Position numbers and translations under genes: made by a program | DNA from: Acidobacteriota bacterium | GTDB lineage: Bacteria > Acidobacteriota > Terriglobia > Terriglobales > Acidobacteriaceae | Reading direction: 5' to 3' | Length of the DNA stretch: 49,200 nucleotides | NCBI GenBank assembly: GCA_021826695.1 | Contig: JAKAYS010000004.1 | Span: 1-49,200, forward strand | In this document: one piece after another, positions 33,494 through 41,942 of the stretch | Numbering within the stretch: position 1 is the stretch's first letter | How the letters are laid out: the number at the start of each line of letters is the position of its first letter | Notes under the pieces: model-generated | The model's input: the letters and a program-made list of their open reading frames with translations, nothing else | Told to the model about the DNA's origin: nothing | Databases searched by the model: none

Positions 33494-36397
33494 ATGAAAA
33501 TATACTTCAAACTTCTTAGGAATTCCGGCAGCTCCTCGCGCAAAACTCTTTCATGTCGTCTGGTGCTGCTCTCGCTTTTGCTGGCATTGCCGTCTGCGCG
33601 TGGAATTGAGCATGGGGCCATATTAACCGGCGCTCAGACTACGCAAACAGCCTCCCCCAATGCCGCTGCCGGCCCCGCAGCCACGTCCCGTCCCGCTGGG
33701 CTGGAATATCCCGTGGCCAATCCTGAGGCTGTGGTCCTCGATGGCCATGCGCGCTTTACTGTGCTGACATCGCGGCTCATCCGAATGGAATGGGCCGCGA
33801 ATGGGAAATTTGAGGACCATGCTTCCTTCGTCTTTTTGAATCGCAGGATGCCGGTGCCGCATTTCACGAAAAAGATTGTGAAGCAGGGCGTGGACCGGGT
33901 GCTCATTCTGCAAACGGATGCACTGAAGCTTACCTACACGCTCTCCTCCGGGAGCGATGGAAAATTCACCGCGAATGATTTGCAAATCGCTTTGCAGGTG
34001 GATGGCAAAGCTGTGGTGTGGCATCCGGGTATGGCGAACACGGGAAATCTGCAGGGCACGACACGCACCCTGGACGGCGCTCGCGGCGGCCAGACGAAGG
34101 AGCCGATCGGGCAGGGACTGGTTTCGCGCAATGGCTGGGTGCTCATCGATGACTCCACGCGTCCCCTGTTCGACTCGGCGGACTTTCGTTTTACGAAAGG
34201 CGAAAACAGCCCATGGCCCTGGGTCATCGAACGCCCGGCCGGTGATCGCCAGGACTGGTATTTCTTTGGCTACGGCCACCACTACAAACAGGCGCTGGGA
34301 GATTTTGTAAAAGTCGCGGGCCGCATTCCTCTGCCGCCAAGGTTTGCCTTCGGCGCATGGTGGTCGCGCTACTGGGCCTACAGCGATCGGGAACTCGACA
34401 ACCTCATTCACGGCTTCCATGAAAACGATGTGCCGCTCGATGTGCTGGTGATCGACATGGGCTGGCATCCGACGTTCAATCAGAGTTGGTGGAACCACAA
34501 ACTGGACCAGTCGGGCCACACGCTGGGCTGGAGCGGCTATAGCTGGAACAAGCTGCTGTTCCCCGACCCGCAGGCATTCCTGACACACGTCCATCAGGAA
34601 GGATTGAAGGTAACGCTCAACCTGCATCCCGCCTCCGGCATTCAACCCTGGGAGGACCGCTATCCGGAAATGGCGCGCGCCATGGGCATCGACCCGGCAA
34701 CGAAAAAATACGTCCCGTTCGATATCACCAACAAGAAATTCGCGACCAATTACATGGACATCATGCACCATCCGTTGGAGAAACAAGGGGTCGATTTCTG
34801 GTGGCTGGACTGGCAGCAGGAGGCGAACACCCAGACGCCCGGCGTAAATCCGACTTGGTGGCTTAACTATGTCCACTTCACCGATCAGGCGCGAGAAGGC
34901 AAGCGCCCGCTCCTCTTCCATCGCTGGGGCGGACTGGGCAACCATCGCTATCAGATCGGCTTCTCCGGCGATACCATCTCGGTGTGGGACTCGCTGGCCT
35001 TCCAGCCTTGGTTTACCGCGACCGCAGCCAATGTCGGCTATGCCTACTGGAGCCACGACATCGGTGGTCACATGCCGGGAGCGGTCGGGCCGGAACTGTT
35101 CACGCGCTGGGTTCAGTTCGGGGCGTTCAGCCCGGTCCTGCGCACCCACACAACGAACAATCCTGAAGCGGAGCGGCGCATCTGGGCCTATCCCGAGCCA
35201 TATTCCGACATCCTGCGCCACACCTTTCATCTACGCTATGCGATGGTCCCGTACATCTATACAGAAGCGCGCCGCACCTACGATACCGGCGTCGCGTTCC
35301 TGCGCCCGCTGTATTACAACTGGCCGGAGGCCAACCAGGCGTACACCGCGAAAAACGAATATCAGTTCGGAAGCGAAATGCTGGTTGCTCCTGTGACTGG
35401 ACCTGTAGACGCGTCGTCGCAGTTGGCGACGGAACCTGTATGGTTGCCGAACGGAGAATGGATCGAATGGGAAACGGGAAAACACTTTACCGGCCCAATC
35501 CAGCTACAGCGGAAATTTTCCATCCGGCAGATTCCAGTCTATGTGTCCGCGGGGGCCATCGTACCGATGGCGCCGCCTATGCGATCGACCGGTCAGAAGC
35601 CACTCGATCCCCTTATTCTCACGGTGTTTCCTCTGAAGAACGGGACCTCCTCGCAATACACGCTTTATGAGGATGCCGGAGACACCCGCGCCTATCAGCA
35701 GGACCAGGCGGCCCGCACTACCATCAATGTAGAAGAGTCCAATGGCGACCTGACGGTAACGATAGATCCCGCGCAAGGCACATATCCTGGGATGGTGCAG
35801 GCGCGCGCGTATCAATTGCGTCTGCCGGGAGACTGGCCCCCGGCCACCGTAACCGCCAATGGGAAACCGCTGGTCTTTACAAAAACAAACGACGCTCCCG
35901 GCTGGCAGTTTGAAGGCAATACGCTGACCACGGTAATTACCGTTCCGAGAACGCCGGTGACGCAAGCCGTGACCGTCCATGTGCGCAGGCCCATGAAGTT
36001 AATGCAACGCAGGGCGGAGCTGGATGGGTTTGCCGGCAGCATGACCCGCCTGCGTGAAGCTTATGACACCCTGAACCAGACCTTTCCGCTCGCCTGGTCG
36101 CCCGATGAGTTGATTGACGTCATGCAGACAGGCGACCGCCTGAGCTATCACCCTGAGACCGCTTCCGCCGAGCTCAAGCGCTTTCACGCTGCTCTGCCCC
36201 GGGTGATCGACAAGGTCCATGCCATGGCAACCGCGATCACTCCCGAGAAGCAGGCGGAATTGGTCAAAACCATTGGCTCCAACTGGCATTCGGATCGCCT
36301 GCAACAGCAGATGCAGGGCTACCAGGCAAAAATCACACGCGCCTCCGCACAATTGCAGGATGGGTTGGAAGAAGATGGAAAGACATCGACGCATTGA
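33494..36397 (+). CDS. Glycoside hydrolase family 31 protein
   Basis: A 967-residue protein from ATG 33494 (a GTG at 33458 is in frame), with a signal peptide (LVLLSLLLALPSARG). After an N-terminal beta-sandwich, the barrel has FGAWWSRYWAYSDRELD, VLVIDMGWH and VDFWWLDWQQEA, whose Asp (about residue 439) is the GH31 nucleophile position; FSGDTISVWDSL gives the likely acid/base Asp. GH31 members are alpha-glucosidases, alpha-xylosidases and relatives. Beyond the usual C-terminal beta domains, about 130 residues form a helical tail (from about MKLMQRRAELDGFAG) not standard for the family. It diverges from the six-hairpin glycosidase and is followed by a GH130 fragment. Confidence 0.88.
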   Translation: MKIYFKLLRNSGSSSRKTLSCRLVLLSLLLALPSARGIEHGAILTGAQTTQTASPNAAAGPAATSRPAGLEYPVANPEAVVLDGHARFTVLTSRLIRMEWAANGKFEDHASFVFLNRRMPVPHFTKKIVKQGVDRVLILQTDALKLTYTLSSGSDGKFTANDLQIALQVDGKAVVWHPGMANTGNLQGTTRTLDGARGGQTKEPIGQGLVSRNGWVLIDDSTRPLFDSADFRFTKGENSPWPWVIERPAGDRQDWYFFGYGHHYKQALGDFVKVAGRIPLPPRFAFGAWWSRYWAYSDRELDNLIHGFHENDVPLDVLVIDMGWHPTFNQSWWNHKLDQSGHTLGWSGYSWNKLLFPDPQAFLTHVHQEGLKVTLNLHPASGIQPWEDRYPEMARAMGIDPATKKYVPFDITNKKFATNYMDIMHHPLEKQGVDFWWLDWQQEANTQTPGVNPTWWLNYVHFTDQAREGKRPLLFHRWGGLGNHRYQIGFSGDTISVWDSLAFQPWFTATAANVGYAYWSHDIGGHMPGAVGPELFTRWVQFGAFSPVLRTHTTNNPEAERRIWAYPEPYSDILRHTFHLRYAMVPYIYTEARRTYDTGVAFLRPLYYNWPEANQAYTAKNEYQFGSEMLVAPVTGPVDASSQLATEPVWLPNGEWIEWETGKHFTGPIQLQRKFSIRQIPVYVSAGAIVPMAPPMRSTGQKPLDPLILTVFPLKNGTSSQYTLYEDAGDTRAYQQDQAARTTINVEESNGDLTVTIDPAQGTYPGMVQARAYQLRLPGDWPPATVTANGKPLVFTKTNDAPGWQFEGNTLTTVITVPRTPVTQAVTVHVRRPMKLMQRRAELDGFAGSMTRLREAYDTLNQTFPLAWSPDELIDVMQTGDRLSYHPETASAELKRFHAALPRVIDKVHAMATAITPEKQAELVKTIGSNWHSDRLQQQMQGYQAKITRASAQLQDGLEEDGKTSTH

Positions 36398-36401
36398 ATC
36401 A

Positions 36402-36692
36402 ATGGCATCGCGTCATGCCTCGATGCCAACAGACGAAATGAACGGAGACCCGTACGCGACATTTATGGATCCAATCGCCGCACAGCGTGCGCATTGGGAG
36501 GCACTGCACACGTTCAATCCAGCGGCCATTGTGCGAAACGGGAAAATCGACGTACACTATCGCGCCGAAGACAGCACGGGAAGCATGGCGATCGGCACGC
36601 ATACCTCCAGCCCGAGAATTCGCTATCATCCAGTCAGGTCACAGTCGTACACTCTGAATGGGAGCAATGCGCGATTTTTCGAGCGCGCATGA
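36402..36692 (+). pseudogene. Truncated GH130-like gene (N-terminal fragment)
   Basis: Directly after the GH31 stop, a frame reads DPYATFMDPIAAQRAHWEAL then HTFNPAAIVRNGKIDVHYRA and EDSTGSMAIGTHTSS. This matches the start of GH130 mannoside phosphorylase/hydrolase proteins, with their HWE...FNPAA...YRAED signature. Family similarity ends after THTSSPRI and the frame stops at 36692, so only about a fifth of the expected length remains. It looks like the remnant of a third carbohydrate-active enzyme of this cluster. A short functional protein is unlikely. Confidence 0.65.
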
Positions 36693-36708
36693 TCGTCCTT
36701 AATTTGTC

Positions 36709-38958
36709 TTGAAAACGACACCAAAACAGCTTCACCGCGATTATTGTTTCAGGGCACTTATCGTCCTAGCAGTGCTCGTCTCTCTATTCGCCTTCAGTTG
36801 GATGGCCCTCGGCCCGGCGCGCGTTCGGGCGCAAGCGAAACCGCTGGACAACCCAGCCCAACACAGTGCATACGCGAACACGGTCCGCGAGGGTTACAAC
36901 TTTCGCTTCGGTAAAGACACTCTCTCCGCTCCAGGAAATGCGTCCATCGAGGGCAATGATTTCATTCAGCCCGGCGCATTTCCCCCCGCCAGCTACTGCG
37001 GAAAGTGCCACCAGGAGGCCTATCGTCAGTGGCGGCAGGCACTCCATTCCAACTCCTTTCGGACCCCTTTTTATCGCATTAGCGTCAACGCTCTGATGAA
37101 CACGAAAGGAATCGAATACACTCGTTTCTGCGACAGTTGCCATAACCCTGTCGGAGTGTTCGCTGGCGCATTGACCGAAAACTCGCACGTAGACCGCAAT
37201 TTCGACGATGACGGGATCACCTGCATGACCTGCCACTCCATCCTGCGCCTGAAATCGACCAGTGGAAACGGGGGGTATGTGATGGGCATTCCCGCCGTAA
37301 TGGTAGATGCCAAGGGAAATCGAATTCCCGGCGAAGTGCCGTATTACAAAATCATGGAGCACCCTGAGAGGCACGCGCGGGCGGTGATGCAAGACCTCTA
37401 CCGCACGCCGGAGTTTTGCGCCTCGTGCCACAAAGCCAGCTTGACGAAATCGTTGAACGACTATAAGTTCATTCGCGCTTTTACCACTTATGATGAGTGG
37501 CAGAATTCAAAGTTTTCGCAGCGTAATCCGTTGACTTTCTATACCGCGGACTACACCACATGCCAGGGTTGTCACATGAAGCGCGCCCCCGTCACGGTGC
37601 CGGACTACGGCGCCAAGAACGGGACTTTGGCATCGCATCGCTGGCTGGCTGGCAATACGGCCGTGCCTTTTTATTACGGATTCGACGAGCAGTTGCAGAA
37701 AACGATCGACTTTCTAAAATCGGGGGACTACTTGAATGTAGACCTGTTTGCGCTCAAGGCTGCAAACGGAAATACCCTGGTCGCCCCACTGGGCACGCGG
37801 CCTTTTCAATTGAGACCGAACGAAGTCGTGGAAATCCGGGTGGTCATTCAAAACAAGAACATCGGTCACTCTCTGGTCCCGGAAGTGCGCGACTTATACG
37901 AGGCGTGGGTTGAATTCACAGTTAAGGATGCAAGTGGAAAGGACATTTACCACAGCGGCTTTCTGAACCCCGATGGAACACTGGATCAGCGGGCGCACAG
38001 CTTCACCAATCGTCCGGTGAACATCTATGGAAACTTCGTGGACAACCATGAGGTATGGGCGATCCACTCGGTTGCTTATGACAACACCATCCAGTCGGGC
38101 CGGTCGGCGTTGGTGCGTTATGAATTCCAAATTCCATCCGGCGTGACAGGACCGCTGACCGTGACCGCCCAGGTGAACTACCGTCATTTGCGACAAAGCT
38201 ATCTCAACAACATTTTCGGCAAGGACCATCCCGCCTATCCCGTGGTGGTGCTTGCATCGCGCACCCGTAAGCTCCAAATTGGTGAAAATCCATCAACGGC
38301 GCCCCAGCCGGGGGACAATCCGGAATGGATGCGCTGGAACAACTACGGCATCGGACTTCTGGATGAACAGCAATACGCGGACGCCGTCCGCGCTTTTCAA
38401 GAAGTGCTCAAGCTGCGTCCGAATTATGCGGATGGTTACACCAATATCGCCCTGACCGATATACAGTGGGAAAAGTACGCTGCCGCCCGTCCCGAACTGG
38501 ACAAAGCATTGGCATTAAGCCCTAATAATGCGCGCGCCCTGTATTATCTGGCGATCGTTGAAAAACGCGCCGGAGATCCCGCAGCGGAGTTTGCCGATTT
38601 AGAGCGAGTGGTCGCGCAATACCCGCAATCCCGCGATGCTCGACGGGAACTCGGCATTTATTATTCGCAGCAGCACAATGACGAGCAGGCCATGCTTCAG
38701 TTTCAGGCGTTGCAGGCAATCGACCCCGACGACGTGGCCGCGCACTACAATCTTTCCCTGCTCTATCGGCGAATGGGCATGAAGCGCGAGGCGGCAAAGC
38801 AAGCCGCGCTTTATGCTACGAAAGTAATCGACCCCAGGGCACCCACCTATTCCTTGGACTATCTCCGCAAGCACCCGGAACTCGGCATCGAAAGCGATTT
38901 GTGGCATCTCCATACGGACATAGTTCCACTCACCGCGCCTACCCCAACACCGCAGTAG
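36709..38958 (+). CDS. Five-haem cytochrome c fused to TPR repeats
   Basis: A 749-residue exported protein. The start is probably TTG 36709, because a stop codon lies just upstream in frame and no ATG precedes the signal segment (ALIVLAVLVSLFAFSWMALG). Five CxxCH haem sites occur at about residues 97 (CGKCH), 141 (CDSCH), 172 (CMTCH), 237 (CASCH) and 285 (CQGCH), a cytochrome c554-like arrangement. A beta-rich middle domain (about 340-520) follows, and the C-terminal third has TPR units (NNYGIGLLDEQQYADAVRAF, ALYYLAIVEKRAGDPAAEF). Electron transfer in the periplasm combined with protein docking is inferred. The CRTAC1 gene begins 18 bases downstream. Confidence 0.85.
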   Translation: MKTTPKQLHRDYCFRALIVLAVLVSLFAFSWMALGPARVRAQAKPLDNPAQHSAYANTVREGYNFRFGKDTLSAPGNASIEGNDFIQPGAFPPASYCGKCHQEAYRQWRQALHSNSFRTPFYRISVNALMNTKGIEYTRFCDSCHNPVGVFAGALTENSHVDRNFDDDGITCMTCHSILRLKSTSGNGGYVMGIPAVMVDAKGNRIPGEVPYYKIMEHPERHARAVMQDLYRTPEFCASCHKASLTKSLNDYKFIRAFTTYDEWQNSKFSQRNPLTFYTADYTTCQGCHMKRAPVTVPDYGAKNGTLASHRWLAGNTAVPFYYGFDEQLQKTIDFLKSGDYLNVDLFALKAANGNTLVAPLGTRPFQLRPNEVVEIRVVIQNKNIGHSLVPEVRDLYEAWVEFTVKDASGKDIYHSGFLNPDGTLDQRAHSFTNRPVNIYGNFVDNHEVWAIHSVAYDNTIQSGRSALVRYEFQIPSGVTGPLTVTAQVNYRHLRQSYLNNIFGKDHPAYPVVVLASRTRKLQIGENPSTAPQPGDNPEWMRWNNYGIGLLDEQQYADAVRAFQEVLKLRPNYADGYTNIALTDIQWEKYAAARPELDKALALSPNNARALYYLAIVEKRAGDPAAEFADLERVVAQYPQSRDARRELGIYYSQQHNDEQAMLQFQALQAIDPDDVAAHYNLSLLYRRMGMKREAAKQAALYATKVIDPRAPTYSLDYLRKHPELGIESDLWHLHTDIVPLTAPTPTPQ

Positions 38959-38976
38959 TTTGAGGGAATATTGATT

Positions 38977-40917
38977 ATGAATTGGACCCGACGCAGTTTT
39001 CTTGGTTCGCTTGGCCGCACAGCTCTTGTGGTTCCCTTTGCGGATGTGCTGGCCATGGCCACGCCACCATGGATGAGAGGTCAACAAACACAGACAGGAA
39101 CACCGTCAATTGGCCCAACCGAGCGCAGTTATGACGCCAAGCCAATGCCTCCGCCTCCCGGGCCTCAATCGCCGATCCAGGGCACTCCGCTCGGCGTCAG
39201 CTTTGTGGATGTCGCTCGGCAATCGGGGCTGAATGCAGAGACCATCTATGGCGGTATGGGCGAGAACAAGTACCTGCTCGAAACCACGGGCTGTGGCGTC
39301 GCTTTTTACGATTATGACAACGATGGATGGGTGGACATTTTTCTGGTAAATGGCTGGAGACTGGAGGGATTTTCCAAGGATGACGCGCCGCACTGCCATC
39401 TCTTCAAGAACAATCGTGACGGCACGTTTACCGACGTCACCAAGGGCTCTGGCCTGGAACACCGGACCGGATGGGGGCAAGCCTGTTGCGTCGGCGATTA
39501 TAACAACGACGGACGCGACGATCTGTTCGTCACCTACTACGGGCAAAATGCGCTGTATCGCAACAACGGCGATGGAACGTTTACCGATATGACCGAGAAG
39601 GCCGGTCTCATCCAGCCCGGCCCGAAAACGCGCTGGAATACTGGCTGCACGTTCGTCGATTACGATCGCGATGGAAACCTCGATTTGTTTGTCGCCAATT
39701 ACGTGGATATGCAGCTTGCGAACTGGCCCCTGCCAAAGGCCGGCCCATGCACCTATAAAGGGATCCTCGTTGCTTGTGGGCCGCCTGGACTTCCCGGAGG
39801 CAAAAACATCCTCTATCACAACAATGGAGACGGCACATTCACTGACGTAAGCGAGAAGGCCGGGATGTGGAATGTCATCGGCACTTACGGCTTGAGCGTT
39901 GCCGCATCCGATCTCAATGACGACGGCTGGCCCGACATCTATGTGGCGAACGACTCGGCCGCCGCCACACTCTATCAGAACCAGAAGGACGGAACGTTCA
40001 AAGATGTTGCCGTCGATTCGGGCGCTGCGCTCTCGCCGAGCGGCCTTCCTCAAGCCGGCATGGGTGTGGCGATCGGCGACTACAACCGCGACGGCACTTT
40101 GGATATTGTAAAAACGAATTTCTCAGGGGATACGGATTCCCTCTACGCCAACCTCGGAGACGGCAGTTTCGAGGACCGCACATACCCCGGCGGCCTTGGC
40201 ATGAATACTCGACTGCTCGGCTGGGGTGTCGGTTTCTTCGACATGGACAACGACGGCTGGCTGGACGTCCTTATGTCCAACGGACATGTGTATCCGGAGG
40301 TCGATAAATCCAACGCCGACCTGACGTATGCCGAGCACAAATATCTTTATCGCAATCTGCACAATGGGCGATTTGAAGATGTAACGAAAAAGAGCGGTCC
40401 GGGAATTATGGAACACGCGTCGGCCCGCGGATGCGCCTTCGGCGATTATGACAATGACGGTGTTATCGACATTGTGGTCAATTGCGTCAACGCGGTCCCG
40501 CAGCTTCTTCGCTGCGATTCCACGCTGACCCGCAATTGGATCAAGATCAAGCTGGTTGGGGTCAAGTCCAACCGCACCGGAATTGGCAGCCGCGTGAGTG
40601 TCACAGCCAGGACAGCTCTCGATTCGAAACAGCCACTGATACAAATAGACGAACTGCGCAGCGGAGGCAGTTATTTCTCACAGAACGATTTGCGTATGCA
40701 CTTCGGCCTGGACCAGGCGAAGGTCGTGGACCTGGTTGAGGTCCGATGGCTGAGCGGCCAGGTCGACCGATTGAAAAATCTGGAGGTGAACCGCCTTTAC
40801 GTGTTGCAGGAAGGCGGCAAAATTTTGAAAGCGGAAGTGCTGAAGCCTGCGCGGAAACCAAAGGCCAGCGCAAGGCTGACCCCTCGCCAATTGAAGAATG
40901 ATGTGCATGATTCGTAA
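38977..40917 (+). CDS. TAT-exported CRTAC1 family protein (FG-GAP repeats, ASPIC/UnbV)
   Basis: A 646-residue protein from ATG 38977; a TTG at 38971 is too close to GAGGGA. MNWTRRSFLGSLGRTALVVP is a twin-arginine signal. The FG-GAP region has DYDNDGWVDIFLVNGW, DYNNDGRDDLFVTYYGQ, DYDRDGNLDLFVANYVD and DMDNDGWLDVLMSNGHVYPE. The ASPIC/UnbV domain follows (LVGVKSNRTGIGSRVSV, SGGSYFSQNDLRMHFGLDQ). Long stretches match the protein at 19911-21809, including the signal peptide, so the two are recent or strongly conserved paralogues. Here the upstream partner is the cytochrome-TPR fusion instead of separate TPR proteins. Confidence 0.9.
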   Translation: MNWTRRSFLGSLGRTALVVPFADVLAMATPPWMRGQQTQTGTPSIGPTERSYDAKPMPPPPGPQSPIQGTPLGVSFVDVARQSGLNAETIYGGMGENKYLLETTGCGVAFYDYDNDGWVDIFLVNGWRLEGFSKDDAPHCHLFKNNRDGTFTDVTKGSGLEHRTGWGQACCVGDYNNDGRDDLFVTYYGQNALYRNNGDGTFTDMTEKAGLIQPGPKTRWNTGCTFVDYDRDGNLDLFVANYVDMQLANWPLPKAGPCTYKGILVACGPPGLPGGKNILYHNNGDGTFTDVSEKAGMWNVIGTYGLSVAASDLNDDGWPDIYVANDSAAATLYQNQKDGTFKDVAVDSGAALSPSGLPQAGMGVAIGDYNRDGTLDIVKTNFSGDTDSLYANLGDGSFEDRTYPGGLGMNTRLLGWGVGFFDMDNDGWLDVLMSNGHVYPEVDKSNADLTYAEHKYLYRNLHNGRFEDVTKKSGPGIMEHASARGCAFGDYDNDGVIDIVVNCVNAVPQLLRCDSTLTRNWIKIKLVGVKSNRTGIGSRVSVTARTALDSKQPLIQIDELRSGGSYFSQNDLRMHFGLDQAKVVDLVEVRWLSGQVDRLKNLEVNRLYVLQEGGKILKAEVLKPARKPKASARLTPRQLKNDVHDS

Positions 40918-41413
40918 ACTTAGATGCCTACGATGGCTTTTCCTTTGTGCTGCCATGCTAACCTTTACGGACTGTTGGGCCGAGGCGAATTGTCCGTGGA
41001 TAAACTCGGCGACAGCCAGCGGAATTTTGGGCGGACCGGTAAATGTAACCGTAACCAGCACAAATAAAAATTCCGACGACGCCACATGTAATTTTTCTTT
41101 CCAGGAACGGGGAGTGGTCTATGGCCTGCACATCGCAGTCAAGACCATGAGTTCCCCCAACCAGGAGTTCGCATCCTTCAAACAAGAATGCGGCCCGGAC
41201 CCAACTCCGTTGAAAGCGATCGGCAACGAGGCCATCGAATGCCTTGTGGAGAGCAAGACGGGACAATCCGCTCGGGTGGTAGGGAGGGTGCGCGAGCGGG
41301 CCTTCATCGTGGAGGTCAGTGCTTCAACGAGGAATGCTCCAACGGCGGCACGGAATGCGCAGCGTGAGAAAGCGAAAGATGTTGCGGAGCAGGTCTCTGA
41401 ATGCCTTTATTAG
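40898..41413 (+). CDS. Small secreted protein of unknown function
   Basis: A 171-residue protein overlapping the end of the CRTAC1 gene by 20 bases, which implies coupling. Starts at 40898, 40901 or 40907 are possible. The N-terminus IRKLRCLRWLFLCAAMLTFT is a signal peptide, cut near CWAEA. The mature part has Cys residues (NCPW, ATCNF, QECGP, IECL, SECLY) that may pair in the periplasm, and a motif SATASGILGGPVNVTV. It ends in an Ala/Arg-rich helix. I do not recognise a family. Its position suggests it belongs with the cytochrome-TPR/CRTAC1 pair. Confidence 0.7.
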   Translation: MMCMIRKLRCLRWLFLCAAMLTFTDCWAEANCPWINSATASGILGGPVNVTVTSTNKNSDDATCNFSFQERGVVYGLHIAVKTMSSPNQEFASFKQECGPDPTPLKAIGNEAIECLVESKTGQSARVVGRVRERAFIVEVSASTRNAPTAARNAQREKAKDVAEQVSECLY

Positions 41414-41476
41414 ATCGCAGCCAATTACACCTGTTGGCCGAGAATTGCTTGCGTCGAATCCAAGTATAAAAACTAC

Positions 41477-41640
41477 GTGAACGAGTTACAAAGGAAGAAG
41501 AACCGGAGTAAGTCGCGAGTAAGGACGAAAACAGAACATCCATTTTGTGTCTTGAAGCGCATCTTCGGCTTCGACAAGGTGAAATATCGCGGGCTGGGGA
41601 AAAACCATCAACCGCTTCTGCTTTTCCGCACTGATACGGC
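41477..41640 (+). pseudogene. IS5-family transposase C-terminal remnant
   Basis: The frame reads NRSKSRVRTKTEHPFCVLKR then IFGFDKVKYRGLGKNHQ, the C-terminal signature of IS5-type transposases (RxxVEHxFxxxKRxFG...KxRYRGLxKN). The match starts without the rest of the enzyme and breaks off after KNHQ, where a frameshift seems to have occurred. The remainder of the open frame up to 41761 is not family-like. It is a relic of an insertion between the cytochrome module and the TAT-exported enzyme at 41943. Confidence 0.75.
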
Positions 41641-41942
41641 CCTTCCGCATCCCTGCCATCCTAAACCTCTAGCCTCTTCTCTAGTTATCCAGGACAGCAC
41701 CTATATCTATAGTTCCCCAACGGGACTCCATCGTTCCAAAACATCGCATCTCACTTCTTGAACTTACTGCTGCCATGGCGCGCAGCGAGTTCGTCTCACA
41801 TGCCGATTCATGTGTAATCTGTACAGGTAAGTGAAAGCAATTCCGGTATAGCTTTCAGGTGGCTGTACACGGAAGGCTGTTTCATAACCGATCTCGACGA
41901 AACGTGTATTAATTGTAAGGAAGAAAGGTTGGATCGACAGCC
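41641..41942 (+). promoter_or_regulatory. Upstream region of the TAT-exported protein gene
   Basis: This stretch has no gene. CTGTACA occurs at 41819-41825 and again at 41863-41869, and TGAAAGC (41832-41838) pairs with GCTTTCA (41851-41857). These repeats, 75-125 bases before the start at 41943, may be an operator; the evidence is only their position and symmetry. Confidence 0.3.

Noticed and set aside
33623-35230. 535-residue minus-strand open frame inside the GH31 gene
   Set aside because: It is antisense to a clear GH31 catalytic barrel. Long antisense frames are common in G+C-rich genes with this codon bias.
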